Shown here: piece after piece, positions 9,124 through 17,639 of the stretch
Position numbering within the stretch: the first letter of the stretch is position 1
Layout: the number at the start of each line of letters is the position of its first letter
Source of the DNA: Laspinema palackyanum D2c
Lineage (GTDB): Bacteria; Cyanobacteriota; Cyanobacteriia; Cyanobacteriales; Laspinemataceae
Length of the DNA stretch: 64,000 nucleotides
Direction: 5' to 3'
NCBI RefSeq assembly: GCF_025370875.1
Contig: NZ_JAMXFD010000002.1
Coordinates: forward strand, 488,218-552,217
The notes under the pieces: model-generated
Database searches by the model: none
Seen by the model: only the letters and a program-made list of their open reading frames with translations
What the model was told of the DNA's origin: nothing
Program-made: the position numbers and the translations under genes

Positions 9124-9271
9124 TCACTCTCCATTAGGTGTAAAAGTTTTAGGCGGGTTTAGTTGTTTATCTGGGAATTTTTACTCAATTTTTTGCTCAA
9201 AAAGCCGATTCTCTCGGGACTGAGAGTCTATATCGGATTTAATGAGATTTTTGAGTTCATGCTAACAAATT

Positions 9272-9886
9272 TTAGGCGCTAATGCGATCGCTTGCGGATG
9301 CTCTTTCGGTCCGATGCTGTTCTTTGCTCTGTTGCATGGCCCAATTGCGGGTTAAAATCGTCCGGGGGTGAATCATCCGTTGGTGTTCGACGAGGTGGCG
9401 GATGCAGTAGTCCCCCGTCTGCCACACCGCTGCCACGAGATTTTCAAAGCAAATTTGCCGCAACTGTTCAAGTTCTGGGTTAGTCCCTCGTCCTGGTTCT
9501 AAGGTATCCGCCACATAAACCACACAACTGAGTTGGCTCATTTGTGGACTGCCTAGGGTATGATTGCGAATTGCCTCTAAAATTTCTTCGTCTTTTACCC
9601 CAAACTCATCTCTGGCAACGATCGCGCTCACATCCGCGTGTAACAGATGGGGTTCCCCGGCTAATATTTCATCCAGTTCTAAGCCCTCAGTTTGAGCCAT
9701 TTGCAACAATCGCTGAGGTTTGAAATATTTGGCTAAATCATGCATTAAACCCGCTTGTTTGGCTTTTTCCACATCGAGTTGATGATGTTCCGCGAGTTCC
9801 CCACAGAAGGTTTCTACGCGCAGAATATGTTGCAGTCGCGGGGGGGTGACGTGATGTTCTAACCAAGTTAAGATGCGATCGCGCAT
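9272..9886 (-). CDS. yqeK: YqeK-like HD-domain hydrolase (diadenosine tetraphosphatase)
   Basis: HD-superfamily metal-dependent phosphohydrolase of the YqeK type, which cleaves Ap4A symmetrically. Metal-binding motifs in order: the first histidine in LQHILRVETF (near residue 20), the HD pair in AGLMHDLAKYF (near 48), a histidine in HLLHADVSA (near 83), a histidine in RNHTLGSP (near 109) and an aspartate in VYVADTLEPGR (near 126). The C-terminal tail after residue 175 is polar and unconserved. It lies upstream of rsfS with a 148-bp gap. The ATG at 9886 immediately precedes the HIP1-containing codons. Confidence 0.9.
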   Translation of the reverse strand: MRDRILTWLEHHVTPPRLQHILRVETFCGELAEHHQLDVEKAKQAGLMHDLAKYFKPQRLLQMAQTEGLELDEILAGEPHLLHADVSAIVARDEFGVKDEEILEAIRNHTLGSPQMSQLSCVVYVADTLEPGRGTNPELEQLRQICFENLVAAVWQTGDYCIRHLVEHQRMIHPRTILTRNWAMQQSKEQHRTERASASDRISA

Positions 9887-9901
9887 TATGCTTTAAATCT
9901 C

Positions 9902-11182
9902 CTACTTAGGCGCGGATCGTTTATGCTTTCCTTTGCGGCTGGCGATCGCCTCTTCAAACAAGGCTTCATATTTATTTAAAGTCTCCTCAAAGGCATAATG
10001 GGCGATCGCATACTCTCGACCTTGCCGACCCAAAGCCTCGGTTTTTTCCGGTTTTTTATACAGATCTAAAATCGCATTCGCCAGGGCTTCCGGGTCTTCC
10101 GGAGGGACCACAATTCCCCCTTCACTATTTTTAATCGCTTGCGCTGCGGTCCCTGTGGCTGGCACTGAAGCCACGATCGCCCGCCCACTGGACAATAATA
10201 CTGGAATTTTTGAGGGCATATTAAACCCAATGACATTATGCTTTTGCAGCACTAGCCCCACATCGATCCCCCCTAACATCTCCGGTAGGGTTTCTCTCGA
10301 TTGAAACGGCAACAAGGTGACATTATCCGCCCCAAACATTTCACAATATTCTTTCACCCGGCCTAGGGCTTTCTGTTCTCCCACCACCACAAAGGCAATG
10401 TCCGGAATATGGGTCAGTTTCCCCGCTGCTTTGATTGCCGTAGGCAAATCCTGGGTTAGGGCAATATTTCCCGAGTACAGCACCACAAATTTCCCATTCA
10501 AGTGATGCTGATTCCGAAACTTATTCTCCTCTTTCGGTAAGGGCTTAATGAAATTTGTATCAACCCAATTGGGAATTAAGGCAATTTTCTGAGCTGGCAC
10601 GGATTTCCCTAACAAATTCTCCACAAATCCCTCAGCAATTACGCTGATTTTATCCGCGCTGTGACAGGCAAATTTTTCTAATTCCGTAAAGGCTCGAATC
10701 ACCTTTTGATTTTTCAACAACCCAACATGAACTGCCGCTTCATGTTGAATATCCTGAATATTTAAAACCACCGGACAGCCCGTAATTCGCCCTAACAAGG
10801 TCGCCGGAATGCAGACCGGCAAAGGGGGAACCGTTGCCAAAATTACATCAGGACGCCACCCCCTTAACGCCTGGGGAAAACTATTCAAGACAAAACTGCC
10901 ATCAAGTAACACCCGGTCTACTAAGGACGGTTCCGGGCGAATATACACCAAACTGCGTTGAATTTTTACGCCGTTTCTGTCTTCATTAAAATACCATTTC
11001 CCCTGATATTCGGGGTAAATGCGGCGTTCTGGATAATTAGGCATCGCCGTGACGACTCGGACTTCATGGCCTCGATTCACCAGTCCTTCTGCCAACTCGG
11101 TCATTAAAGGAGCGATACCGATCGGTTCAGGATGATAGTTGTAGGAATAAATCAGAATCCGCATAAAATGAGTGGTAGTCAA
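9902..11182 (-). CDS. WcaI-like glycosyltransferase family 4
   Basis: GT4 glycosyltransferase similar to WcaI of colanic acid synthesis. The N-terminal Rossmann half opens with MRILIYSYNYHPEPIGIAP (residues 7-25) and the C-terminal donor-binding half carries VVLYSGNIALTQDL near 235 and a KIPVLLSSGRAIVA segment near 330 where the nucleotide-sugar is bound. Although 426 residues run from 11182, the start is more likely the methionine at residue 7 (11164), because the six preceding residues lie before the conserved first strand. It ends 15 bp from yqeK's start and is probably a separate unit functionally. Sugar donor (GDP-fucose in WcaI) is inferred. Confidence 0.85.
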   Translation of the reverse strand: MTTTHFMRILIYSYNYHPEPIGIAPLMTELAEGLVNRGHEVRVVTAMPNYPERRIYPEYQGKWYFNEDRNGVKIQRSLVYIRPEPSLVDRVLLDGSFVLNSFPQALRGWRPDVILATVPPLPVCIPATLLGRITGCPVVLNIQDIQHEAAVHVGLLKNQKVIRAFTELEKFACHSADKISVIAEGFVENLLGKSVPAQKIALIPNWVDTNFIKPLPKEENKFRNQHHLNGKFVVLYSGNIALTQDLPTAIKAAGKLTHIPDIAFVVVGEQKALGRVKEYCEMFGADNVTLLPFQSRETLPEMLGGIDVGLVLQKHNVIGFNMPSKIPVLLSSGRAIVASVPATGTAAQAIKNSEGGIVVPPEDPEALANAILDLYKKPEKTEALGRQGREYAIAHYAFEETLNKYEALFEEAIASRKGKHKRSAPK

Positions 11183-11854
11183 GGGAGTGCTGTTTTAATC
11201 GTTGGGGAAAATGCCCATCACTCTGAATTTCTGCCGTCTTCAAGATTGCCCTGTGTTAAGACATTTTACCCAGACCCGGGGGCAAGGAAACAGGATAGAC
11301 AAGAAATACACTTGATCCAGGAGCAACCTGTAAGGGTCATTGTACTCACAATTCTAATTTCAGTCTCCTCAAGGATCCCTGAATGGAGGCCATCCCAGGG
11401 GTTCGGTCAAATTGCAGCTCAAACAGGACTTGTTTTTGCAGCGATGATATCCCCGAAAGAAAGATTTGAGATCCATTGAATTGTTTTCCCGCTTACCGGA
11501 TTGCTCCTGTGGGTGCCCTCTTTTCTATCGCCTCTTTGGTAGTTGCACGCCTCAGTGATTCGGCCCCAGGGCCGAACTCGTTTTGGTTACCCTACAGGTT
11601 ATTTTATTCTATTATAGTCAAAAAATTACCGAAGCCACACCCACCCAATCATCATAGCCCCACCCGGCTCTATCCTGAAGATGATTGCCCTTGAGGATTT
11701 TAAATTTTGTTTAAATTTTGTTTAAATTTCCGTTGACTGCCTCTTGCTTGGGCCTTTTTTTAGCTTCGCAAAATCACCTGGGGGGGTTTTGGCCCTCTAT
11801 CCTCCCTCCCGAGCCAAAACCCTGAATCCTGATTTAACCTCCCACTCAATCGGT
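11183..11854. other. Intergenic region with short AT repeat and hairpin
   Basis: No convincing gene. An 11-base direct repeat (AAATTTTGTTT) runs two to three times at 11700-11729. A 10-bp inverted repeat GGGTTTTGGC/GCCAAAACCC with a 19-base loop lies at 11784-11822, just beyond the stop codon of the minus-strand membrane gene. It could end that transcript but lacks a T-run. Confidence 0.5.
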
Positions 11855-12529
11855 CTAACTTCTCTTGACTTGTAACTTGCCAATTTTAAAGTTAACCACG
11901 GTAGAAAATACCGAGACACTGAAGTAAAACAAGCGAATTACCCAACCTCTACCGGCGTATAAATAACCCACTAATTCTGGACTTAATCGAGTAATTCGAG
12001 CAAATCTAGCTTTGCTTTTTCTTTCTAATTCTTCTAATTCTACCATTTCTTTTTCTCGGACTGGCAACGAGGGTGATTTAGCGGTATATATATAATATCC
12101 AATAAATCCCTCTTGTTGAGGTGTAGATTTTCTCAGAAAAGAATTAGTAATTAACTCGGCTTGATTATAAGAAATATTTTCTTGAGCAGAAAACAGTTGC
12201 ACCCAGTTATAATATCTAAAAATGGTGCCGGTACTAAAAATTAAGGGAACTAATACCACTAAGGTTAAAGCACTGACTCGGGACGCAAAGTAACGGGGTA
12301 ACAGAATGGTAGCTACGCCAAATCCCATACCCACAATCCCAAATACAATGATATTTAGAAGTTCCATGATTTCTAGGCTTAAAAGTGCGTCGCCTATGAG
12401 GGGGATTTGATAGACGAGGGCATCCCCAAGCAGAATGGAGATAAATTTGATTACTAATGCGATCGCTACGACTGCACAAGTCACTACAAGATACAGCAAG
12501 GTGCGGCCCACAAGTTTTAGGTAAAGCAT
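11855..12529 (-). CDS. Hypothetical four-helix membrane protein
   Basis: I do not recognise the family. The 224-residue protein begins with a hydrophobic segment at about residues 3-30, followed by segments near 50-80, 85-105 and close to the C-terminus (residues 195-215). Between the third and fourth lies a charged soluble loop of about 80 residues containing a REKEMVELEELERKSKARF helix. The frame is open 14 codons further upstream, but GGAG at 12535-12538 sits 5 bases before the ATG at 12529, so that start is chosen. Its neighbours give no hint of function. Confidence 0.7.
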   Translation of the reverse strand: MLYLKLVGRTLLYLVVTCAVVAIALVIKFISILLGDALVYQIPLIGDALLSLEIMELLNIIVFGIVGMGFGVATILLPRYFASRVSALTLVVLVPLIFSTGTIFRYYNWVQLFSAQENISYNQAELITNSFLRKSTPQQEGFIGYYIYTAKSPSLPVREKEMVELEELERKSKARFARITRLSPELVGYLYAGRGWVIRLFYFSVSVFSTVVNFKIGKLQVKRS

Positions 12530-12571
12530 TAGCTCTCCGTAAAAGTCAGAAATACAGGCTGATAATAACAT

Positions 12572-12879
12572 TTTGCACGTTTCCGATTGTTCGGGGCCTC
12601 TTTACGGAATGGCCCTCTCTCGGTTTACCCCTCAATTCCCTCCCCCCTCGACAGCACCCTAGGACCACCTTGAAGCCAGAGTGGAGCCTCCCCCTTCGTG
12701 GGAAAGATATTTCGTTATAGCAAGTTTACGGTAGAGTGGTCAGCAAATTTCATATCCTTAATTGCCAACGGTTAATTTGTCGCATCCTTGTCAGGATTTT
12801 GTAACGAAATGTTGCAGTTCCCCTCACTATGCGTTAAGTTATATTACAGAGACTTGACTAACTAGGAGTTTTCTGAATC
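12572..12879. promoter_or_regulatory. Upstream region of the Hli gene
   Basis: No gene seen. A possible -10 box TATATT lies at 12840-12845, which would give a leader of about 28 bases before the Hli start codon. The only -35-like hexamer (TTGCAG at 12812) is too far away at 22 bases. A GTAACGAAATG stretch near 12801 loosely recalls half of a high-light regulatory element, but not convincingly. Confidence 0.3.
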
Positions 12880-13023
12880 ATGGATGATACAAAAGCAAAA
12901 TTCGGATTTACAGAGTTCGCGGAAACCTGGAATGGTCGTCTGGCAATGCTAGGTTTTGTGATTGGTGTGGCAACTGAATTGCTGACGGGACATGGCATTC
13001 TGTCTCAGATCGGACTCATGTAA
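12880..13023 (+). CDS. hli: High-light-inducible protein (Hli/SCP), 47 residues
   Basis: A short gene for a one-helix chlorophyll-binding stress protein of the LHC superfamily. The diagnostic helix reads ETWNGRLAMLGFVIGVATEL at residues 15-34, containing the ExxNGRxAMxGF chlorophyll-binding motif. Hli proteins dimerise in the thylakoid membrane, bind chlorophyll and carotenoid, and protect photosystem assembly under strong light. The ATG at 12880 has AGGAG at 12864-12868. The gene is closed by a strong terminator at 13076, so it is transcribed alone. Length of 47 residues is at the short end of the family, with a minimal N-terminal tail. Confidence 0.93.
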   Translation: MDDTKAKFGFTEFAETWNGRLAMLGFVIGVATELLTGHGILSQIGLM

Positions 13024-13075
13024 CTCTTAAGAATATTTTTCTTTCCTTCCAAGAGAATCAAGCGAACAACCTAAT

Positions 13076-13111
13076 GCCTGAAAGTACCAAGACTACTTTC
13101 AGGCAATTTTT
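13076..13111 (+). terminator. Rho-independent terminator of the Hli gene
   Basis: Perfect 11-bp stem GCCTGAAAGTA/TACTTTCAGGC with a 7-base loop, followed by AATTTTTGG. It stands 53 bp after the Hli stop codon and fits a monocistronic transcript. Confidence 0.85.
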
Positions 13112-13178
13112 GGGTCTAGGGAACAAGGACCCCTGAATCAAATCCGCCTTCTTGGCGTGCGATCGCCCGGGGTGGGAC

Positions 13179-14267
13179 TTAATTACCGTCCGGATGATCC
13201 ATCCCGGGGTCCTCGGATTCAAAAATTGCCCCTCGCTTAATCAAATCCTCTTTCAGGGATTCAGAAACACCCACCGTCTGAGCAAATCGCGCCCGATCGC
13301 AGATGACTCCAGTCCACTCCACTCGACTGACATCGGCACCGGTGAAGTCAGCATCGGTTAAATTCGCCCGACTCAAATCCGCATTTTTAAGCACCGCATC
13401 CACCAAGCAGATCCCCGAGAGATTTGCCCCCCGCAGATAAGCGGCACTAAAATTAGTCCGACGGGCGATCGCATTCGTCAGATTAGCCCGATTTAAGTTC
13501 GTGCGTAAATCCGCATCACTCAGATTAGCCCCACAGAGGTTAGTCCGGTTGAGATTGGCATTGGTTAACTGGGCGTGAGATAAATTCGCCCCAGCCAAAT
13601 TTGCACTGGATAGATCCGCCAGTTCCAGATAGGCATTGCTAAAATCGGAATTTGCCAACTCGGCATGACTCAAGTCAGCATAATGGAAATCGAGATTGCT
13701 TAGATTACCCCCAACAAAATCCTCTAGGGGATTGAGTCCAAGACTCTGGGCGATCGCGATAAAATCATCGCTTTTGGTTTCAAAAAACAAATCGCGGGCG
13801 ATCGCCAGTAACCGATCCAGGCAATCGCGCACCCGATCGCCATCGCCAAGATGCCGATAAGACACTTTTAACTGATAGAGGAGGTGACCCTCCAAGGTTT
13901 TATCCCCCATTTCAATCGCGATCGCCATCCGACGTTGTTGATAGGCGATCGCCAATTCATACTCTCCCAGAGTCGAATAAGCCGTTCCTAAATTTAACAG
14001 GGCATTCCCCTGTCCTTGGAGGTCCTCAAGATCTTCGGCGATCGCCAGATGTTGCTCGTAACAGGCGACTGCCGCTTTTAAATCTCCCAGGGCCTGATAA
14101 GCCGCCCCCATATTTCCCAGGGCCGCCCCTTCCCGACCTCCTTCAGCGGTTTCTCGATAAAGGGTCGCCGCCTGACGCCAAGACTCCAGGGCCGCCTCAA
14201 ACTCCCCCTGTTGATATTGGGCAATTCCTTCTTTGAGCAGTAAATCTCCTTCACTGGTCATCTTCAT
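13179..14267 (-). CDS. TPR plus pentapeptide-repeat protein
   Basis: Two-part repeat protein. Residues 1 to about 165 form three or four tetratricopeptide repeats (for example GAALGNMGAAYQALGDLKAA and NALLNLGTAYSTLGEYELA). From about residue 190 to 320 it turns into pentapeptide repeats of the A(D/N)LxX type that fold as a right-handed square beta-helix. The end, ARFAQTVGVSESLKEDL then KRGAIFE, resembles the end of the next protein upstream. The frame begins with GTG-ATG; the ATG at 14267 is preferred. Both repeat types are protein-binding scaffolds; partner unknown. No signal peptide, so probably cytoplasmic. Confidence 0.8.
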   Translation of the reverse strand: MKMTSEGDLLLKEGIAQYQQGEFEAALESWRQAATLYRETAEGGREGAALGNMGAAYQALGDLKAAVACYEQHLAIAEDLEDLQGQGNALLNLGTAYSTLGEYELAIAYQQRRMAIAIEMGDKTLEGHLLYQLKVSYRHLGDGDRVRDCLDRLLAIARDLFFETKSDDFIAIAQSLGLNPLEDFVGGNLSNLDFHYADLSHAELANSDFSNAYLELADLSSANLAGANLSHAQLTNANLNRTNLCGANLSDADLRTNLNRANLTNAIARRTNFSAAYLRGANLSGICLVDAVLKNADLSRANLTDADFTGADVSRVEWTGVICDRARFAQTVGVSESLKEDLIKRGAIFESEDPGMDHPDGN

Positions 14268-14338
14268 CACTTAAGCATCAGGTTAACGGGGGAGCCATTC
14301 ACTTTTGAATCAAACCGTTCAACGATGTTCGGGCAGTA

Positions 14339-15553
14339 TCAAGGCTCAAAAATAGCGCCCCTTGCCTTGAGGTCCCGTTCCATTTCCGCAGATAAACCCG
14401 AATCCAGCTTGAAACGAGCTTGATCCACATTAGCCCCAGTCAGGTTCGTATTCGTGAGATTGGTCATGACTAACCCCGCCTGATGCAAGTCAGCCCCTGC
14501 TAAATTCGCCCCCGACAAGTCCGCATCGCTGAGATTGGCATTACTTAAATTGGCCTCTTGCAGATTGGCATTTTTCAGGGAAGCACCGCTTAAAGAAGCC
14601 AGGGCCAAACTGCATCGATGGAGGTCTGCACCGGATAGATTGACATCGCTCAAGAGTGCACCACTGGCATCAGCCCCGGCTAATTTGGCCCCCGCCAAGT
14701 TCGCTTCACTCAAATCAATATCACTCAGGTCAGCACCGCGCAATTTTACCCCAGGAAGTTCGGCTCCGCTGAGGTCTAGTCCCTGTAAGTTACAACCCCA
14801 GAGTTTGGCTCCGGCAAAATCCCGGGCGGGATCCATCCCGGCGAGTTTTGCCAATTCGATAAAGTTATCTGTGGTGGCGTCTAAAATTGGGGCGATCGCC
14901 TCCACAATCGGGGACAAGTCTCGATGAGGGGGAGCCTCTTCCACCGCCGTTGGTGCTTCCGGGGAGCCAGCATAGTGCAGTGCGGTCCGGGTGAGGTGCG
15001 GTTGGAACTGACGTTCCACGAGCGATCGCGTCAGCAGTCGCTCTAGGATGCCATGTTGATTGGGATTGATATCGTGGGGCCACAATCCTTCCGACTCTAC
15101 CATCAGGATATTAGCCGCACTCACCTGGAATGTGGCTTGTACCCGCACCGGGGTTCCGCTAACTTGCAACCGGGCGAGTTTCAGAAGTCCTAGACTGCCT
15201 TTGAGGATGGAGCCATCCCCGGTAATCTCTAAAATCCAATGGGAAGGGGTTGGAGTCCCGGTGGTGACTTGACAGGAAATGGCTTGGGATGGCGAAGAAG
15301 CGATGTCTGCTAAGTCCGTGAGCAAACCCACGCCCTCCGGGAGGCTCGCATTTTCCAGATTTAGCATCAGTTTGCCACCCGTCAACCCGAACTTAAAACG
15401 ACCGCCGAGGACCTCTTGCCAGACTTCCTGAAAGTGTAAAGTCAGGTTCACATCGAGGAACGCGGTCTCAGTGGGGGGATCTAGGATAGGGGTGCCGGTC
15501 AATTCAATAGACAGGCAATGGAACTGTGGACGATCAGAAGATGGTTGTTGCAT
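14339..15553 (-). CDS. Pentapeptide-repeat protein with a beta-rich N-terminal domain
   Basis: The first 190 residues form an unrecognised, beta-rich domain. A shared linker follows near residue 232 (FIELAKLAGMDPARDFAGAK), then about 25 pentapeptide repeats to residue 380 and an ending SAEMERDLKARGAIFEP. The linker and ending match the neighbouring TPR protein (FIAIAQSLGLNPLEDFVGGN), so these two genes share their C-terminal halves and have swapped N-terminal domains. There is no signal peptide. The gap to the next gene is 71 bp and the pair may be co-transcribed. No function can be assigned. Confidence 0.75.
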   Translation of the reverse strand: MQQPSSDRPQFHCLSIELTGTPILDPPTETAFLDVNLTLHFQEVWQEVLGGRFKFGLTGGKLMLNLENASLPEGVGLLTDLADIASSPSQAISCQVTTGTPTPSHWILEITGDGSILKGSLGLLKLARLQVSGTPVRVQATFQVSAANILMVESEGLWPHDINPNQHGILERLLTRSLVERQFQPHLTRTALHYAGSPEAPTAVEEAPPHRDLSPIVEAIAPILDATTDNFIELAKLAGMDPARDFAGAKLWGCNLQGLDLSGAELPGVKLRGADLSDIDLSEANLAGAKLAGADASGALLSDVNLSGADLHRCSLALASLSGASLKNANLQEANLSNANLSDADLSGANLAGADLHQAGLVMTNLTNTNLTGANVDQARFKLDSGLSAEMERDLKARGAIFEP

Positions 15554-15680
15554 AACCCAGGCGCGAACGATCTGCTTCGGAATTTGCCTAAGCTTTTACC
15601 GTATCACGAGCTAGGGCATCCCATCTCAATTTGTCAGAAAACGACTCCCGGGCGATCGCCGATCGGGTTTAACCCCAAAA

Positions 15681-15721
15681 AAATTTAAGGGCCCTGCTTT
15701 TGAATTAAAGCAGGCCCTAAT
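15681..15721 (-). terminator. Terminator after the gifA pair
   Basis: On the minus strand a stem GGGCCTGCTTT/AAAGCAGGGCCC (one bulged base) is followed by TTAAATTTTTTT. It lies 134 bp past the stop codon of the second IF7-like gene and is oriented to end that transcript. Confidence 0.75.
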
Positions 15722-15854
15722 GGGAGGTCGAGGCAATTTAATAGTTAAATTCAACGGGCTAATATTAGCGAGAATCAGAGGCTCTCAGAAGTTTTGTCGC
15801 GATCGTCGGCACAGAATCGGATTAACCTTCGCGATTCAGACCGACTGTTTCGGA

Positions 15855-16046
15855 TTAGCTCATTGATGCGCCATTGCTGTTATAAGGCTGACAGCCATTA
15901 GACGGGCACTGGTTCGCATTGCTATTCCAGCAATCGTTTTCGTCTAAACCAATTTCTTCCGCACTCCGGGTCAACATCGATTGCTGGCGATTTTTGGCGA
16001 GATGTTGATGACGAGTCATTCTGACGCGAGCTAGATCTTCAGACAT
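15855..16046 (-). CDS. IF7-like glutamine synthetase inactivating factor, divergent copy
   Basis: 63-residue paralogue of the gifA product next to it. Residues 10-34 (MTRHQHLAKNRQQSML followed by a TRSAEEIGL segment) align with IF7, and arginines 7, 20 and 27 correspond to the three arginines of IF7 that are known to be needed for binding glutamine synthetase. The C-terminal third differs: it is rich in Asn and Ser and has three cysteines (in NDCWNSNANQC and NGCQPY), whereas the other copy has none. AGGAG lies 9 bases before the ATG. It sits 74 bp after gifA on the same strand and shares its promoter and terminator. Whether it still binds GS is inference. Confidence 0.78.
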   Translation of the reverse strand: MSEDLARVRMTRHQHLAKNRQQSMLTRSAEEIGLDENDCWNSNANQCPSNGCQPYNSNGASMS

Positions 16047-16120
16047 TGGATTATTCTCCTTTTTTTTATCGGTGAAATTTTACAAAAAAAATGATTGCTA
16101 CCAGGGACAATTCGATGGAC

Positions 16121-16315
16121 TTAGCTCATCGTAGATTTAGAGCGGTCATAAGACTGACGGAAGTCAGACGGGGGTTTGCCTTGAATGGTACTGGTATAGT
16201 CGTCGGGCTCCAATCCGATTTCAGCGGCGCTCCGGAATAACATGGATTGCTGACGGTTTTTGACGAGTTGATGGTGACGCATCATTAACGAGCGAGCTTG
16301 ATCTTGTGCAGACAT
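16121..16315 (-). CDS. gifA: Glutamine synthetase inactivating factor IF7
   Basis: 64-residue basic protein matching IF7 (GifA), which binds glutamine synthetase type I and blocks it when ammonium is plentiful. Arg8, Arg21 and Arg28 occur at exactly the positions known to be essential in Synechocystis IF7 (in DQARSLMM, KNRQQS and LFRSAAEIGL). The open frame extends 42 codons further upstream, but a clean AGGAGG lies 8 bases before the ATG at 16315 and the extra codons overlap the promoter, so the short form is chosen. IF7 is intrinsically disordered and degraded quickly when not bound. Control: see the NtcA site at 16382. Confidence 0.88.
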   Translation of the reverse strand: MSAQDQARSLMMRHHQLVKNRQQSMLFRSAAEIGLEPDDYTSTIQGKPPSDFRQSYDRSKSTMS

Positions 16316-16363
16316 TTGAGTAGCCTCCTGGTTTTTTTCGGGAAAGTTTTTTCTCTTGTTTTC

Positions 16364-16395
16364 ACTATAAGGGGAAATTCTGTAAAAAATGCTAC
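16364..16395 (-). promoter_or_regulatory. gifA promoter with NtcA-type operator
   Basis: A perfect palindrome GTA-N8-TAC lies at 16382-16395. On the minus strand it is followed, 12 bases later, by a -10 box TATAGT (16364-16369). The NtcA box therefore covers the place where a -35 element would be. Activating NtcA sites stand about 22 bases from the -10; this closer placement is the layout expected for repression. gifA is known to be repressed by NtcA under nitrogen limitation in Synechocystis. Confidence 0.8.
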
Positions 16396-16551
16396 AAAAC
16401 CGCTGAAATTTACAAAAATTTACACAAATCTTTGGGATCACTGGAAAGTCTTGTTATCAGGGGGATTCCAGGGGGGATACGGTAACGCAGTAGGGGAGCC
16501 GGTTAACTTGGAGGGTGATCCTTAGAAGATTTTGGGAAATAGGAGAGTGGG

Positions 16552-16570
16552 CCAGAAACTAGGTTTCTGG
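16552..16570. repeat. Dispersed palindrome CCAGAAAC-TAG-GTTTCTGG
   Basis: Perfect 8-bp stem with a 3-base loop between the gifA promoter and the zinc-ribbon gene. It is the best-preserved member of a palindrome family seen also at 2713, 17730, 17781, 20649 and 21357. Confidence 0.65.
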
Positions 16571-16604
16571 TCCTAGGCATTTCATCCCTGTACCGAGGCT
16601 GGCC

Positions 16605-17639
16605 CTAGGGGGAGAGTTGGCTGACTCGTTCTTGAGCGTAGAGGAGATTGGTCTGGTATTCGATCGCCTTTTGCTGGGCGGTGGAATAGTCTCGACTCTC
16701 TTCTGGGACCGATTCCATCAGACCGATCGCCTGTTGCCATTCCTGAGCCACCTTAATCCAGTCTTCCTGAGTTTCAGCCCATTGGGTCAAACTGGCAGCA
16801 CTCATCGCCTGATTCACGGCATAGCGGAAGATTTCTTGGGGTTGGGGAGGGGGAGAAGGGACTTGGGCTGGAGGTGGAGGGGGCGGTAAGGGGGAATTGG
16901 TGACCGGCATTGGGAAGAGTGGAGGCGGTGGCGGGGGTGCGTAAGCGATTTGGGTGATTTGGGTACGAGCGTAGGACCAATTGGTTTGGTACTCGACTGC
17001 TTTTTGTTCAGCAATTGGGCGATCGCGACTGTGGTCAGGGACCGCTTCCATCAGGGCGATCGCCTTGGACCACCAAGACTCTACCGTTTGCCATTGCGCC
17101 TGAGTCCGTGCAGATTGAGTTAGGGTCGCTGCGGTCATCGCTGCATTGACCCCTTGGCGAAAGGCATCTTCGGCTGGAATGACTCCTACTTCATCCCCTG
17201 GGGAGGGTGGAGAAAGCATCACCCAGGGAGCAAAATGGGGAGTGAACCCCCCGAATAGATGAAAAGCGGTGAGGGTGACTGTAGCGATCGCCAGGGTCGT
17301 TAGGGGGATAGAAAATTTGGAGGGTTCAGGTGCGCTCTCCCGACATTTTTGAGCAGACAGGGCAGAAGACTGACAAAGCCAAACAGGGAGTTCCTTTTTT
17401 TCACTCAATTGGGTTGAGAATCTGTTAGAAACTTGAGGAACTGAAGGGGGGTTAACCTGATCTGTTGCCACCTTTGTTGGCCTAAAGGATGGGGAACGAA
17501 CAGGTTCAGCGGGTTGAAACAGTACATCTTGCCAATCACAATTAGGACAATTAAATTGCTGGGCGCGAGGCTTCAATGGGACCGAAGTACCACAGCGCGG
17601 ACAGGGAAAATGGTTAAACAGGGAATTGGAATCAGGCAT
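16605..17639 (-). CDS. Zinc-ribbon membrane protein with two C-module repeats
   Basis: Uncharacterised protein. Numbering from a possible longer start at 17696: a zinc ribbon with CPRC (32-35) and CPNC (50-53), a hydrophobic segment at 128-150, a C-module repeat at 178-248, a proline-rich linker at 253-287, and a second C-module at 289-359. The module of about 70 residues has a core like QWxxVxxxWxxAIxLMxxVP, then an A..K..EYQ.N..YA part. The same module occurs once each in the genes at 21562, 25592 and 28012. The start at 17639 (residue 20) is preferred because the zinc ribbon begins just after it; no clear ribosome site decides. Topology suggests the ribbon is cytoplasmic and the modules are outside. 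Confidence 0.7.
   Translation of the reverse strand: MPDSNSLFNHFPCPRCGTSVPLKPRAQQFNCPNCDWQDVLFQPAEPVRSPSFRPTKVATDQVNPPSVPQVSNRFSTQLSEKKELPVWLCQSSALSAQKCRESAPEPSKFSIPLTTLAIATVTLTAFHLFGGFTPHFAPWVMLSPPSPGDEVGVIPAEDAFRQGVNAAMTAATLTQSARTQAQWQTVESWWSKAIALMEAVPDHSRDRPIAEQKAVEYQTNWSYARTQITQIAYAPPPPPPLFPMPVTNSPLPPPPPPAQVPSPPPQPQEIFRYAVNQAMSAASLTQWAETQEDWIKVAQEWQQAIGLMESVPEESRDYSTAQQKAIEYQTNLLYAQERVSQLSP

Noticed and set aside
11132-11694. Two plus-strand open frames of 115 and 72 codons
   Set aside because: They overlap the glycosyltransferase start or lie in non-coding sequence, lack ribosome sites and show no protein-like composition.
16316-16441. N-terminal extension of IF7 by 42 residues
   Set aside because: The extension overlaps the promoter and NtcA box, and AGGAGG sits just before the internal ATG at 16315.
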